DNA from: Plectrocnemia conspersa
Lineage: Eukaryota > Arthropoda > Insecta > Trichoptera > Polycentropodidae
DNA length: 64,000 nucleotides
Assembly: GCA_009617715.1 (NCBI GenBank)
Contig: VTFK01000003.1
Coordinates: 1,798,001 to 1,862,000, forward strand
Reading direction: 5' to 3'
Positions 25,273 to 35,700 of this stretch are shown one piece after another (the first letter of the stretch is position 1; the number at the start of each line of letters is the position of its first letter). The translations under genes and the position numbers were made by a program. The notes beneath the pieces are model-generated. The model searched no databases. It was given only the letters and a program-made list of their open reading frames with translations, and had not been told where the DNA came from.

Positions 25273-26215
25273 ACGGCGCCGACACGATTTTATTGCTTTT
25301 GACGTGAATTTTTGCCTTCTGAGAAGTGATAATTGTTTTTGCGCTCTCCAATTGACCAAAATTTGGTTTAAAAATACTTTGATCAGCCCTCTTATATTAG
25401 AAGTCCATAGTAATATCGATAAGGATAGATATCCTAATTTTAAATCATAGTGAAATATCCACGTGCAGACAAACTATGAAGTAAAATGCGAGATGCGACA
25501 TTTGCTTGTATTTCTTTTTCTGGTTACTTTACCCTGAGAGATGTGTTAGCTTAATTTATATTTTGCGACTTAATGAAAGGTTTAAAACTAATGTGCTAGA
25601 TGCGATGTCTGTCTATACTTATTCTTCCGCTTATTTTCCCTGAAAAATGAGTTGGATTAGTTTGTATTTTGGACTTGACCCAATGAAAGTTCTAAAACTA
25701 TGATTAGTTTTAAAACTTTCGTTAGGATAGGTTTGGGTTTGAACAGCAAATAGACTGTTAAATTGAGTTACATAGACATTTTAAAGCAGCATATTTGCGC
25801 CTATCAATTATATTATATTTTCGCTAGTAGAAATATATATCTACTGGTGTATTATTTATTTATTTTGCTGCATTAAATTTGGTTGTCAAATTACCGATAA
25901 TACAATCTATAAAAACATTCAATTTATGTAATTAAGCTAGTGCTGTTGTTGATTTTTCGTTATTTCTTTGCTTCTTCCTTGTTTTTATTTAATTTACTGC
26001 TACTAATTTACATTCGTTAAATACTTCCTCTTATGTCTAATATTTTTTAAATGTTCAAAAAGCAATAAAGTCAACAATAATTTGCAAATAAATTTTAACA
26101 TAAACGGAATCGCGTCAAAAATCTATTTTCTATCTGTTTGAATAATATTGTTTATTGTGAAAGTACTACCTAGAAAGTGGGTGCTTTGAAGGCAACCCCT
26201 GTTCTAGACAGTTAC
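25262..26215 (+). mobile_element. Composite repeat family X, long copy L1
   Basis: In order: GACACGATTTTATTGC; a TTAGAAGTCCATAGTAATAT block; a GACAAACTATGAAG block; the hairpin CAATGAAAGTTCTAAAAC with its inverted partner at 25680-25730; ACATAGACATTTTAAAGCAG; the CGCTAGTAGAAATATATA module; TTGTCAAATTACCGATAATA; AAAGCAATAAAGTCAACAAT; and a GTGGGTGCTTTGAAGGCAA tail. The same order recurs at 45372-47115. No coding frame and no clear target duplication. Class unresolved; a non-autonomous foldback-like element is possible. Confidence 0.7.
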
Positions 26216-26923
26216 TAGGTTCGTAGGTACAGCTCGCGGAGCTTCAGATGCGCGTGTGACGTGTCTTGACTGGGTACATTTCTTTGATATACGAGCACAT
26301 TTTCGGAACGTTTTATTGGAACCGGAACAACATTTTTAATATTATTACGAGTAATTTGAACTTATTTATATATTGTATTATTCAACGTATTTACTAGTTG
26401 TAATAAAGATGTTGCTCATGTATGCTTTTATATAATCACCAATATAGTCTCGCGAAAGTGTAGCTTATCTTTAAGATAGAATATGGTGTCTTTCGATACA
26501 ATTTCATGACTATAAATTTCCCGATACGCCAGCAACTAATAGCATAAAATTCATAATATTCTGTAACATATTATATGTATATCTCTATAAATATATACCG
26601 AGTGCATCTGCTATCGATTTTGTTTCTCATACGTTGTTTAATGAACTTCGCATTGCTGTGAATCATAAATAAAATATATCGCAATTTCGGAGTCGGTAAC
26701 TGAAATTTATATGCTACATAAACTAATTTTATAGGCTCGCAGGTTTGACTGGCTCACTGTTATGTAGTTTACGCGTATCCGGAAGTGTTTAGGAATTGTT
26801 TACCCAATTACGACTTTGGCGAGCATAGTTTCCGTCAGCGTAACTAATTTGATCTGGTTCTGGAGGTTAATTTGGAAGGTATGCGCGAAATTAGATTTGT
26901 CTGTTATATATGTTATTATTATT
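26216..26923. other. Non-coding stretch
   Basis: No recognised feature. Confidence 0.5.
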
Positions 26924-27010
26924 TTATTCTGCCGCCGCAATTTCAGTAAAGCTTTCAGCATTCTCCACTTCAATCTCTTTTAATGGTTTTGATGGATGCT
27001 GCATCAGTTT
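26924..27010 (-). CDS. Candidate terminal exon on the minus strand
   Basis: On the minus strand a possible acceptor (CATGTCCCAG) is followed by a phase-0 open frame of 28 codons ending in TAA at 26926-26924. The predicted tail (KLMQHPSKPLKEIEVENAES, then FTEIAAAE) is strongly protein-like, with G-ending Glu, Gln and Ala codons. The TAA lies inside an AATAAA. An ATG at 27019-27017 would alternatively give a 31-codon ORF. It lies 0.5 kb past the stop of the large gene and could be an alternative last exon, though no convincing phase-0 donor was found near that stop. The plus strand (26947-27026) is also open between weaker splice sites. Confidence 0.3.
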   Translation of the reverse strand, partial: KLMQHPSKPLKEIEVENAESFTEIAAAE

Positions 27011-27370
27011 CTGGGACATGCGGCAGGTGTGTGATTAAAATAAAAATGTAAAGCACGAAACAATTAAGGCTTGTTAAAATTTTGTATGTATAAAACTCAT
27101 CAATATGCATGATTTTTATATTTGTGTTATAAAAATATTTTTTGAATAAATGTTTTATGAAACTTTATGCTTTATTTATTAATAATAAAAGTATTTAACA
27201 ATCAAAAATATTTATTAAATATCCTTAAGTATACAATAATCATTACAACCAATACATAATACATAATCCCACTGCCTCTATGTATCGATAATATTTTAAT
27301 AACATATATGTATGTATCTACAATGTGTCTATTTATGGTAAATGCATGGTATAGTGTGATAATATATTTG

Positions 27371-27376
27371 TTTATT
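27371..27376 (-). terminator. Candidate poly(A) signal of the large minus-strand gene
   Basis: AATAAA on the minus strand, about 110 bases past the stop codon at 27490-27488. Further AATAAA words occur near 27172-27185, so the real cleavage site is not fixed by sequence. Confidence 0.45.
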
Positions 27377-27487
27377 ATGGTTTCAAGCGTGATTTATGAT
27401 AGTTGTGCTACGTATGACTTTATGATCAAAATATGATGGATTTCATAAATAATATGGAAAGTTTATATATTATTGATTCGATGCTCG

Positions 27488-30400
27488 TTATTTCTTATCG
27501 TTATTTTTCGTATTGTCGTATGACGTTTCTAAAACTTGGAACTCTTCGAATACCATTTCGCCGAATTTTCCTCCGTTTTTCTTATCCCCGTTTATCACGT
27601 TTACGTCGTTCACGTAGTAAAACTTTTTCTCGTGCGTTATAGGCTCGTTGAAGCACCTTATGGTCTCTGCGACTGTCTTCTGCTCCTCTCTGACTACATC
27701 CTCGTTGGACTCATTAGCGCTTTCTTCGCATTTATCCAACTTATTGTGGTTCGATTCGGCGTTTACGTGAGCGTTGACGGCGTACGCCAAATCCGCTCCT
27801 TTATTCCTATTCACTTTCAATTTGTCGTTCGACTCTTTGACGCTAGCTAAAGTCCTGTGGTTGTTGACTGTGACGTTCTTAGAGTTAAGCTTGTCTATTC
27901 CGTTTTGTGCGGCTCCGTTTCTCACCTTGTCTCCGTCTAGGTTGTGGATTTGGTTATTGATCGTCACGTCGCATTTGTTTGTGCCCGTGAACGGCGAAGG
28001 CACCGCGCCCCTCTTGTAGCTTTCTATTCTGCAAATCTTCGTCTTCACCGAATTTTGGCTGTCGTATATCATCGACGGGTCTTCTTCGTCTTTGATCTTC
28101 TTCGGTTGAAACTTCCTCTTCCACGTGTGATCGTCCGTGCCGGCTAGCTCTAATCTGCTGCTGCAAGAGTTGGACTTGACGAGCTTGAATTTAAAACCTA
28201 AGTAATTGTCGCAGCTGCTCTTCTTCAGCGTCCCGTCTGGATTGTGTCTGTCGTTTTTTTCCATTATCTCGCTACAAGCGCAACACTTGCTTATCCTATC
28301 GTCGTCTATTAAAGACGCTGTATCGCTCCTGCTGAATGTATCCGTTCCGTATAAGCAATCGCACTTATCGCCCGTGCATTTAGATTGGCACGAATCGCAA
28401 TCCCTACAGCAGTTTCGCTGCAATCCTCTTATTTCCTCCATTATTTGCTTCGTCATGGGACTCACTGCCGGTCCACTCCTTTCATCCAATACCTTACCTC
28501 CGTAATACGTGATAGACGTTCCGCATTCTCTGATCTTTTCTAAAATATCTTGGCTTACATATTGACTTTCGTAACAAAGACTAGGATTGAGCGACTCGCA
28601 CAAATATTCTTCGCTCGACGAGCAATAAATGTTATCGTTGTTTTCTTTCGTTGCTTGGAACGGACTCAAAGCGTCCGTATCATAATCGTGTTCGTTGTTA
28701 GAGCTCAAATCTCCGCTAGACACTCCGCTTGACAAACTAGCCGAGTCCCATTTCCTATGCCCGTAAGACGTGTCTATAGTTAAGTATCTGGACACCTTCT
28801 TACGCACAGAGTGTTTATCTAATTTAGAATCGTCCGTGAGATTTTTATGCGAGCTCGACCTCTTATTTGAGACTGGATCTCTTTCAATGGAAGGTTCGGT
28901 GTTTTCGGCGGGTATGCGCATCGTAAGGGTCCTTTCGAAAAGGTTCCGCACGGTTTTTACAGTATCCGGATTAGGCAATTCCTCTTCGATTATCTCTTTG
29001 TTTACGCGTATGGGATGATAAAAAAAGTGTCTCTTAATCCCCGACAGTTTTGTCTTCCTCAGTTTTTGTTTTACCCCGTCGTCCTTCGTCTCGATATTTT
29101 TTTTCGTCGTCGCTCCCGTTATTCTACAGCTATTTGTTATTTTGGTGGAAGCGTTTAATGTTTGATTCGCTTCCACTTTAGTGCGCACCGGCTCAATTAT
29201 GACAATGTTGTTGTTAACGAGCAACTCTTGAAAACTGAAATCTTGTAGATATTGCAATAGACCGTCGAATTGAGCCTCTTTTTTTGTAATTCGCCATCAT
29301 CGTTTTCCTGAATAAATCTGGCTTTACAACTTTGTACCTCACGTGATCGAATTCAGCGTTGTCTTTGTTGTAATTTTTGGTTTTGATCAGTGTGGCGTGT
29401 GTCACTTCGTCGCTGCGATGCGTTTGATTGCTGGTTTTCAATTCCACGATTTCTATATCGGGAGAGAAGCTCTTATATTCATCTTCTTGGCTCAATAGTA
29501 TCTTTACGCGTTCAGGTTTGTAGTCGTATTGATTGAATTCATTATCGCCCATTTTTTTAGGGTCGTATACGATTTTTTTGTTGAGCGTGCCGGTTTCTAA
29601 TTCCGATAAAGCCTTTTCCTTTTCGGGCCCGTCGATCTTTTCCACACGTCTTTGATTTCGGTTTCTCCTGAATTCTTTTTGATGCTGTCGACTATTTTGA
29701 CTGTCTCTATGGACTTTATGATGTTTTCTACGGACGCTGCCTTATTGGCGTTCTCCGGTTCGTCGGGCAAACATTCCCTCATGTTTTCGACAATCTCGCA
29801 ATTTTCCTCCGTTTCGTTTTCGTTTTCGTCGCTGGATTTGTCTATGAGCTTCGACCAGTAATTCTTCACAGAGTGGAGCTTTTCTTGATATTCAAGGTCA
29901 GTTTTAACGGCCTTGTCTACCTTTTCGGTTACGTTGTATATGTGACCCTTATGGACGAAGTTTTTCATTCCGTTTTCGTGTACCTCCGATTCGCTAGAGC
30001 TGGAGTTGGCTCCGTTGAATTTTTGATTTTCGTGTTTACGCGTGTCTCTGACGTGCAAAACCTGAGGTCGCGACATGCCGAATCGTCTGGGGTTGTTTTT
30101 GTTGTCCTTGATTATGAGACGCGGTGGCGGTTTTTCAAATTTGTTTTGCACAGCCGCTATTTTGAAACTTCTATCTTTTTTCACCCGAGGCACCCCTGAT
30201 TGTTTTGTTACAGTTCGACCTATTTCTCCTTCGCTGTGATAGTGTTCGTCTCTTGTGTTTGCTTTATTTTCATCGCAATGGTCGGATAACTCATCCGAGC
30301 TGTTTTTGTAGGTTGTGTTAATTTCGCTGTCGAACGACTTGGAAATCTTCGCTAAATGCTCGTTTTCCTTGAAAGTTTTCACCGCACCCTGCAAAGCGTT

Positions 30401-32543
30401 GTTGAGGGTTATCGGCGGATCGACTACGATCGTTTGATGTCCGCTCAACGGCAAAATTATTATATTTTCCTCTCGCTTTGTGTTTCTGTTTAAGCTCTCT
30501 CTCGATTTGAAACTGTGAATCCGCTGCACTTGTCTGTTTTCTCTGATTATTACCTCGTATATAGCCGACGACCGACTTTGATTTCTAGTGGGTAGTGCCA
30601 CTTCTTTGGGAAGTTCTATCTCCTCGCTAGGCGGCGCCGGTAATTCGGGAGAATTGCTCGCCTTCGGATCCCTTTGCCTCAAAGAATAATGTTTCGTTAT
30701 CGACGTCCGGTTTTTATGAGTGGAATTTAATTGACTCTTAGCTACCACTAAATCCTTTTCCGTAAAAGATCTTGTGTTATTTAAACCGTTTTGTTGCTGA
30801 TTAATCTCTTTCTTGCTAATATCTCTCTTAATCGGTATAGTCGGCAAACCTTTTATAACTTTATTTTTGAAAACGCTATCATCGATATTATCTTGTATTC
30901 TCTTACTAGCCTCGTTCGTAATAAATATATTTTTATCCTCCTCTTTTTGCAATAAAGATTCGTTCAAAGCTCCTCTATCAGATTTATTCTCCACTTCGAT
31001 GATTACCCCGTCTACTGTGATCACCGTCCTAGAATTATCCTCTTGTAATAATGTCGAATTATTAAGCGTCACTTCATATATATGTTCAATTGGCGGTAAT
31101 ATCGGCGGCTCTGGAATATCGTTGGATCTATGAATTTGAAGCTCTTCTTCCTCAACCTTTCTATCGCGTTGCACTAATACGTTTAAGCTGTCGTCAAAAA
31201 CTTCCTCTCCGTCAACTTCTACGACGCTTACGTCTTTCAAACTCGTTTGCGATTGAATAGAACCGCTCACTTCTTTGTCGTTCGAGTTCGGAATTTCCGA
31301 TTCACGCAATTTCTCGTCTATTTTTTCCGAACGCCGCAAATTTTTGCTTATGTTTATATCGGGTAGGGAGTAATATTGATTTTCAATTAGAGTAGTGACG
31401 AACGGTTCGGTCGTTATGTTCTTCGACGAGCTACCTTGGCGATATAACGATCGAGTCTTTAAGTCTTCTTGGTTCGGCTTGAATTTCTCGTTGTATTGAT
31501 TATAAAGTTGATTTTCTGCTGGTGAATAGTTCTTTTGGTGTCTTTCGAGCGTGTCCTTGTATACGACCTTCGCCTCGGCCTTGGCGATGTTCGGTTTAAC
31601 TTTATTCACTTGCGTATATATAGAGTTTAGATCGTCGTATGATTTACTGTTAAAGCTGTTGCCGGCGCTGTGTAATTTTAAGGGTATTTCAACGAAAGCC
31701 TCGCTGTATTTCGAGTCGCAGTATTCGTCGATTTTCTCGGCTAGGGAAAATGCTAAGTTTTCTAGACGCCTCGGTGGGTTTTCCGGGGTGGAATTCGGCA
31801 CGGATACGTACGACGTCACGCTGATATTATCTTTATCGGGGCCTGTCGTGACTCTTTCGATTGATTTAGTGGATTCACTCTCCGAGGTGTCGCAACCCCT
31901 CTCGCTTTCTACAGATGTTTTTGCGCTCGCTTGACAGTTAGATTCTTTTTTATTGCCGCTTCGTTCGCACGAACTGTCGGACTCGTGCTCGTTGTACTCG
32001 CTGTTTGATTGATCTAGCACGTGGAAGTTGGTCGGCGATTTGGCGACGTTATTGACGGATCTGTCGCTATCAGATTTTATTCCCTCCGAGTAGTCTTGCA
32101 CGTAGCAGTCGCTGGATTCGGTATTAGTTTGATTCGGTCGAATGAAAAGCAATTTTCCCTTAGAGGCGTGGGTTTCCAATCCTAGTTCGCGGTCTGTGGA
32201 GTCAGGGGAGGATTCTTTATATACGCCAGGGTTGTGCGATTCGAAGTTATAGTTTTTGTGTAAGTAGTTGGAGTCTAAACTGTCGATCTCGCTCGGGTTG
32301 CGAGAATAGTGCGGCTCGTCCGCGTGGGGCACGTACCCGTTGGTTACGATCCCTTCAGAGTTGACCCAGCCGCAGTCCAAGTTTTCTTCTTTGTATTCTT
32401 CGTAGATGCCTTCGCTTGTCAATATTGTGTCTTCTGAAGCGTGGTTTGGGTTATCGGAAACGTCGCCGTAACAAGAGCTGGTTGATTTATTGTATATTCT
32501 CTCGAGAGCTTCTTCTTTCGTCTGGAACTTGGATCTGATGAAT
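27488..32543 (-). CDS. Large terminal exon of an unrecognised disordered protein, with two homopolymer frameshifts
   Basis: The exon follows a good acceptor (TTAAATTTCAG) and starts with one base that completes the Arg codon split with the exon at 34394; it ends in TAA at 27490-27488. It encodes about 1,684 residues of polar, Ser/Glu/Asn/Lys-rich, largely disordered protein. Conserved-looking islands include FIRSKFQTKEEALERIYNKS near the start, two IYEV words (EHIYEVTL, AIYEVIIRENRQ), VDGEEVFDD, KNYWSKLID, and LLQYLQDFSFQELLVNNN. A cysteine cluster at about 28255-28430 (NCCRDCDSCQSKC, then DKCDCL and KCCACSE) could bind metal. There is no signal peptide or membrane segment. The frame shifts by one base at two A/T runs (29638-29641, 29279-29285); everything else is open. 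Domain family and function are not recognised. Long antisense frames opposite it are shadows. Confidence 0.88.
29279..29285 (-). other. Frameshift at an A7 run (minus strand)
   Basis: Upstream the frame reads MMANYKK and downstream KEAQFDGLLQYLQDF. Joining them needs 6 (or 9) A residues instead of the 7 present. No intron-sized splice pair can bridge the join. A one-base insertion in the assembly or a real mutation would both explain it. Confidence 0.75.
29638..29641 (-). other. Frameshift at an A4 run (minus strand)
   Basis: Upstream the frame reads EIKDVWK and downstream KIDGPEKEKALSEL. Joining them needs 5 (or 2) A residues instead of 4. The wrong frame stops within about 15 codons. A GT...AG pair here would be only 11 bases apart, so this is not an intron. 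Confidence 0.75.
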
Positions 32544-32650
32544 CTGAAATTTAATTTTAGAAATGTCAATATAAAAATAGAATTGCATTTTTTGTGTATA
32601 TGATACAAATGTAAAATATTAAGTTTATATCAAATACACGATATATTAAA

Positions 32651-32940
32651 GACGGAAAAGCGTAGTCGTAATGTCTCAGATTAGTAAATATGAGGTTGCG
32701 GGTTCGAGCCCCAGCATCGGCACTCGAATTTTTATTTATAAAAATGCGCTATTATTAAAAAAAACGGTCCCAACCGCAGTTACATCTATTGATTATAAAT
32801 TGTATAGCGCATAATAATTCACAATTAATAATATGGATGTCACCGATTCACAGACTTTCAGTCTGATAATTAATACTTATTTGTACAGATTTGCCCGTTG
32901 TAACGCATTGGGCTTACGCCTGTCAGGTTACAACGGAAGA
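32651..32940 (+). mobile_element. tRNA-derived SINE, fullest copy
   Basis: The head carries a Pol III B-box-like GCGGGTTCGAGCCCC at about 32697, preceded by AGTCGTAATGTCTCAGATTA, as in tRNA-derived SINEs. The body has CACTCGAATTTTTATTTATA, AAATGCGCTATTATTAAAAA, ATGTCACCGATTCACAGACT, TTCAGTCTGATAATTAATAC, then CAGATTTGCCCGTTGTAACG and CATTGGGCTTA. The 3' blocks recur at 16107-16280 and 44855-45085. It lies antisense in an intron of the large gene. Confidence 0.75.
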
Positions 32941-33344
32941 TTTAATAAAAAAAATGTTATATATTTATGGTTGGTACGAAAATATAATTTTACTAAAACC
33001 ATACACACAGAAAAATAACTAAAAAGACGTAGAGACAATTTTACCGGGCCGTATGATTTTTTAGGATTTTTCCATAAAAAAAATTTAAAGTTATAAATTT
33101 GTAACTTTTTTTTTCTTTTTAAATTGTAATTTTATTGCGAAAGCGCAGAGTATACTTAGCATTATTACCCATTAGTTGTTTTATTTTAGTAAAAATTTTA
33201 GTATTCCAACTTTAACTGGTTGTTGATATTAATACAGTTGTATTCTCGAGCGTTAAATCATCACGCATTCCAACTTTTTTCGATTGTGTCATATTTCATT
33301 TATTTGTCATCTTCATTGCTTCAACATTTGCCGAAACATATGTG

Positions 33345-33790
33345 CGTTTATATTTATTTAAGTTTTTATATATGTTACAGTGAATGTGTATTACCAGTGA
33401 AGTTATATTTTCACTTGCGTGTCAGTGAAATCATAAGCGAATACATTTTCACCGGTAAAAATATGTTCTACAAGCTATAATATAAATTAAAATTATATGC
33501 TGCTCTAAAATGTCGATGAAACTCTATTTGACAATTGTGAAACGTACTTTTGCTATTAACCAAACCCAACTTGAGCTAATGAAAGCTACAGTTTTACAAC
33601 TTTCATTAAGTTAATTTGTTTGTGTTTCATTTATTTTAAATATTGTAGTATTTTGTCGTTTGTGAACAAATATAGTTTTACTGATACTGAGCAGTGAAAT
33701 TTTATATCTATTTTTTGATACATTTTTACTGTCTGAGTTGAGTTGAAAATATAAATTCGCTGCTAATATACATTCAATGTAACATATATA
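33345..33790 (-). repeat. Composite family X copy, inverted
   Basis: Contains CAGTGAAGTTATATTTTCAC, ACATTTTCACCGGTAAAAAT, ATGCTGCTCTAAAATGTC, TTGTGAAACGTACTTTTGC, and GCTAATGAAAGCTACAG with its imperfect inverted partner CTTTCATTAAG. The order matches the 37.8-, 53.5- and 62.5-kb copies. Confidence 0.6.
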
Positions 33791-34194
33791 CATATCGAGT
33801 GGTCCAATTGTTGGATTCCTGTGACTTTTTAGCTATACCTGGTCTGACATCTGTCGTCTAGGATGATACTGGGCGTAGCGCAGCTTGGATAAAGTGATTT
33901 CAGTATACTGTGTTTGATCATATAAATATTTTTAAAATTAAGGGGAATTCTTGCGCCCTTCTTATATTCGATCTTCTGGCCAATGTGATGATTCGGGGCG
34001 AAAACATACTATTTGCTATTGTCTAATAAATATTTATTAATGACAAAATCAAGTTTTATTCTGTATGTCGATGATTTAAAATGCTTAGATTCATTCGATC
34101 TGCTGCACATGTATTTTTTTATAAATTTAAATAAGTATATTACGAAGCAAAAATAAAATATTATTTAAATTTGCAAACATTCTTCTCAAGGAAT

Positions 34195-34305
34195 TCCAGT
34201 TTTGGGTTCCGGAACATTGAGAACGTTGAAAAGAGCACGATTGCGTCCTCTTTTGTTGTTAGGATGTCTTTAAATTTGGTTTATGGTCCTAGTCAGAACT
34301 ACCTT
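34195..34305 (+). repeat. Repeat family R fragment
   Basis: TCCAGTTTTGGGTTCCGGAA and GATTGCGTCCTCTTTTGTTG match the fragment at 7706-7880. Confidence 0.45.
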
Positions 34306-34393
34306 AGTTATTTTTGTGTAAAAAATGCAATGACATGATTCTACAAAAGAAATGATGAAAAGAAGAATTAATGTTTAAATTGCAAATTGTTAC

Positions 34394-34846
34394 CTGTCTT
34401 TGAAGATAGGTTTATCTACGAGTCTTGCTCTCGGAATTAGCGGTCCTGCGCAGCTTTCCTCTCTTATGACGGCCAAAGACCGCGATCTCCTTAATCCTGG
34501 AAGCGGATGGGCGACTTGTAAGGCGGCTGGAGCTTGCAGAATTCCCTGGGAGCCGTGCCACCATCTATCTTGTACCCTGGCCGTTAAATGGCGGTAATAA
34601 TCGTCCTCCGGTCTGGGGCGCGAGGTTTTTGGCGGATGCTGTAAGCGCCTCTGCGCGAATTCCAAATTTTCCGCAGGGTTGTCCAGATACTCCAAGTCGT
34701 TGGTTCTTGGTGGCGCTGGGGCGGCTCTGCTGGCCAATTCCAATTCGGAAACGGATCTCCTTTGAGAGTAGCGCGCCTTGTTCGGCCAGCGGATCCTGTC
34801 CGCGTGATACTGGCTGCGTAGCGACACCGCCGAGTCCACCGAATGT
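34394..34846 (-). CDS. Internal coding exon of the large minus-strand gene
   Basis: A 453-bp exon bounded by acceptor CCCTTTTCAG (34847) and donor GACAG followed by GTAACA (34393). It has 1 leading base, 150 codons and 2 trailing bases, all open, and is distinctly GC-richer than its flanks. The product is Arg/Ala/Pro-rich: SVDSAVSLRSQYHADRIRW near the start, an RRSVSELEL patch, an RPRPEDDYYRHLTARVQDRWW segment and LRRSRSLAVIREES, which could be phosphorylation or adaptor-binding sites (inference). There is no Met in the exon, so the start codon lies further upstream. The exon joins in phase to the long exon at 32543. Protein family not recognised. Confidence 0.88.
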
Positions 34847-35667
34847 CTGAAAAGGGATAAAGGGTCGAATTAGTTTTAATTGTTAAACAACGATTTGCGA
34901 GGAGACGGGCCGCTGAAATGGGCTAATTAAAAATGAAAATTTAATGGACCCACGGCGGAGATGCTTTTCGACGCTCGCGCGAAGCCTTATCAAATATTAA
35001 AGGGCCTGGGACCTTAGCGCCGTTTTCGCATTTGGCCGCGAATACAATTTTCGCCAGTGAATAATGACCGATTTTTGAGGCAAAATGGGGCGAAACTTCA
35101 CAATGGGGGCGCTTCTTTACTCGGTGGCGTGCGCCCACGTGTTGAATACGGCTACATTAAATCCTAATGACTGGGAGAAATATCACGCGACATCGATTTC
35201 CCGGAAAATGTGCTGAACCTTTGGGTACAAGTTGAGCTTTGAAAGTTGGGAATTTTGCGTGTATGTTTCTTGAGGTGCAATCACCTTACACGCGGCAGGC
35301 TATTTACTGATACAATCGATAAATGTGTGTCTCCTTGTTAATTGGGATTAGAATAATTATGATTAAAATATATACATTATTTATATCGCTGACACATCAA
35401 AGAATTTTATCTTAGATATTCGAGCACAATATTGTATTTATATCAGGCGTTGTTTAAGATTAAAACTTGGCTGAAGAGAGCCATTTTGTTATATTTACAT
35501 ACATATATCGAAAGCGGTTCTTCATAAAGAGTAGACAAATTCACATTAATCAAATATCAAAGCGATATTAAATAATATAAACAAAAATTCATTTTAATTT
35601 TACACTACTATGCTTCTTATTAGAAAATGTTTTCGAAAAGTTGAGATTTCCAAAAAAGTGAAGGAGG
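34847..35667 (-). other. Intron sequence, GC-richer near the exon
   Basis: About 300 bases next to the exon (34900-35200) are GC-richer (for example GGACCCACGGCGGAGATGC) but have no splice pair of their own. Possibly regulatory; no motif identified. Confidence 0.35.
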
Positions 35668-35700
35668 ATAAATTACGCATGATTCTCATGCGTAATTTAT
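35668..35700. repeat. Perfect 15-bp inverted repeat (hairpin)
   Basis: ATAAATTACGCATGA and its exact complement are separated by TTC. It is isolated in intronic sequence and belongs to no repeat family identified here. Confidence 0.7.

Larger units (their letters stand above)
32544..34393 (-). other. Intron of the large minus-strand gene
   Basis: A 1,850-bp intron with donor CAG followed by GTAACA (34394/34393) and acceptor TTTCAG (32544). The phase is conserved across it (AG + A = Arg). It contains the SINE at 32651-32940, a family X copy at 33345-33790 and a family R fragment at 34195-34305. Confidence 0.85.

Noticed and set aside
26947..27026. Plus-strand exon reading (acceptor CAATTTCAG, donor CGGCAG then GTGTGT)
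   Set aside because: The donor is weaker and the predicted peptide less protein-like than the overlapping minus-strand terminal segment. Kept only as an alternative.
29630..29660. An 11-base GT...AG pair as an explanation of the frame change
   Set aside because: Far too short for a spliceosomal intron; a one-base run-length error explains the join more simply.
27536..31934. Many plus-strand frames of 60-127 codons opposite the large exon
   Set aside because: They are antisense shadows of the long coding exon; they have no splice sites or coding character of their own.
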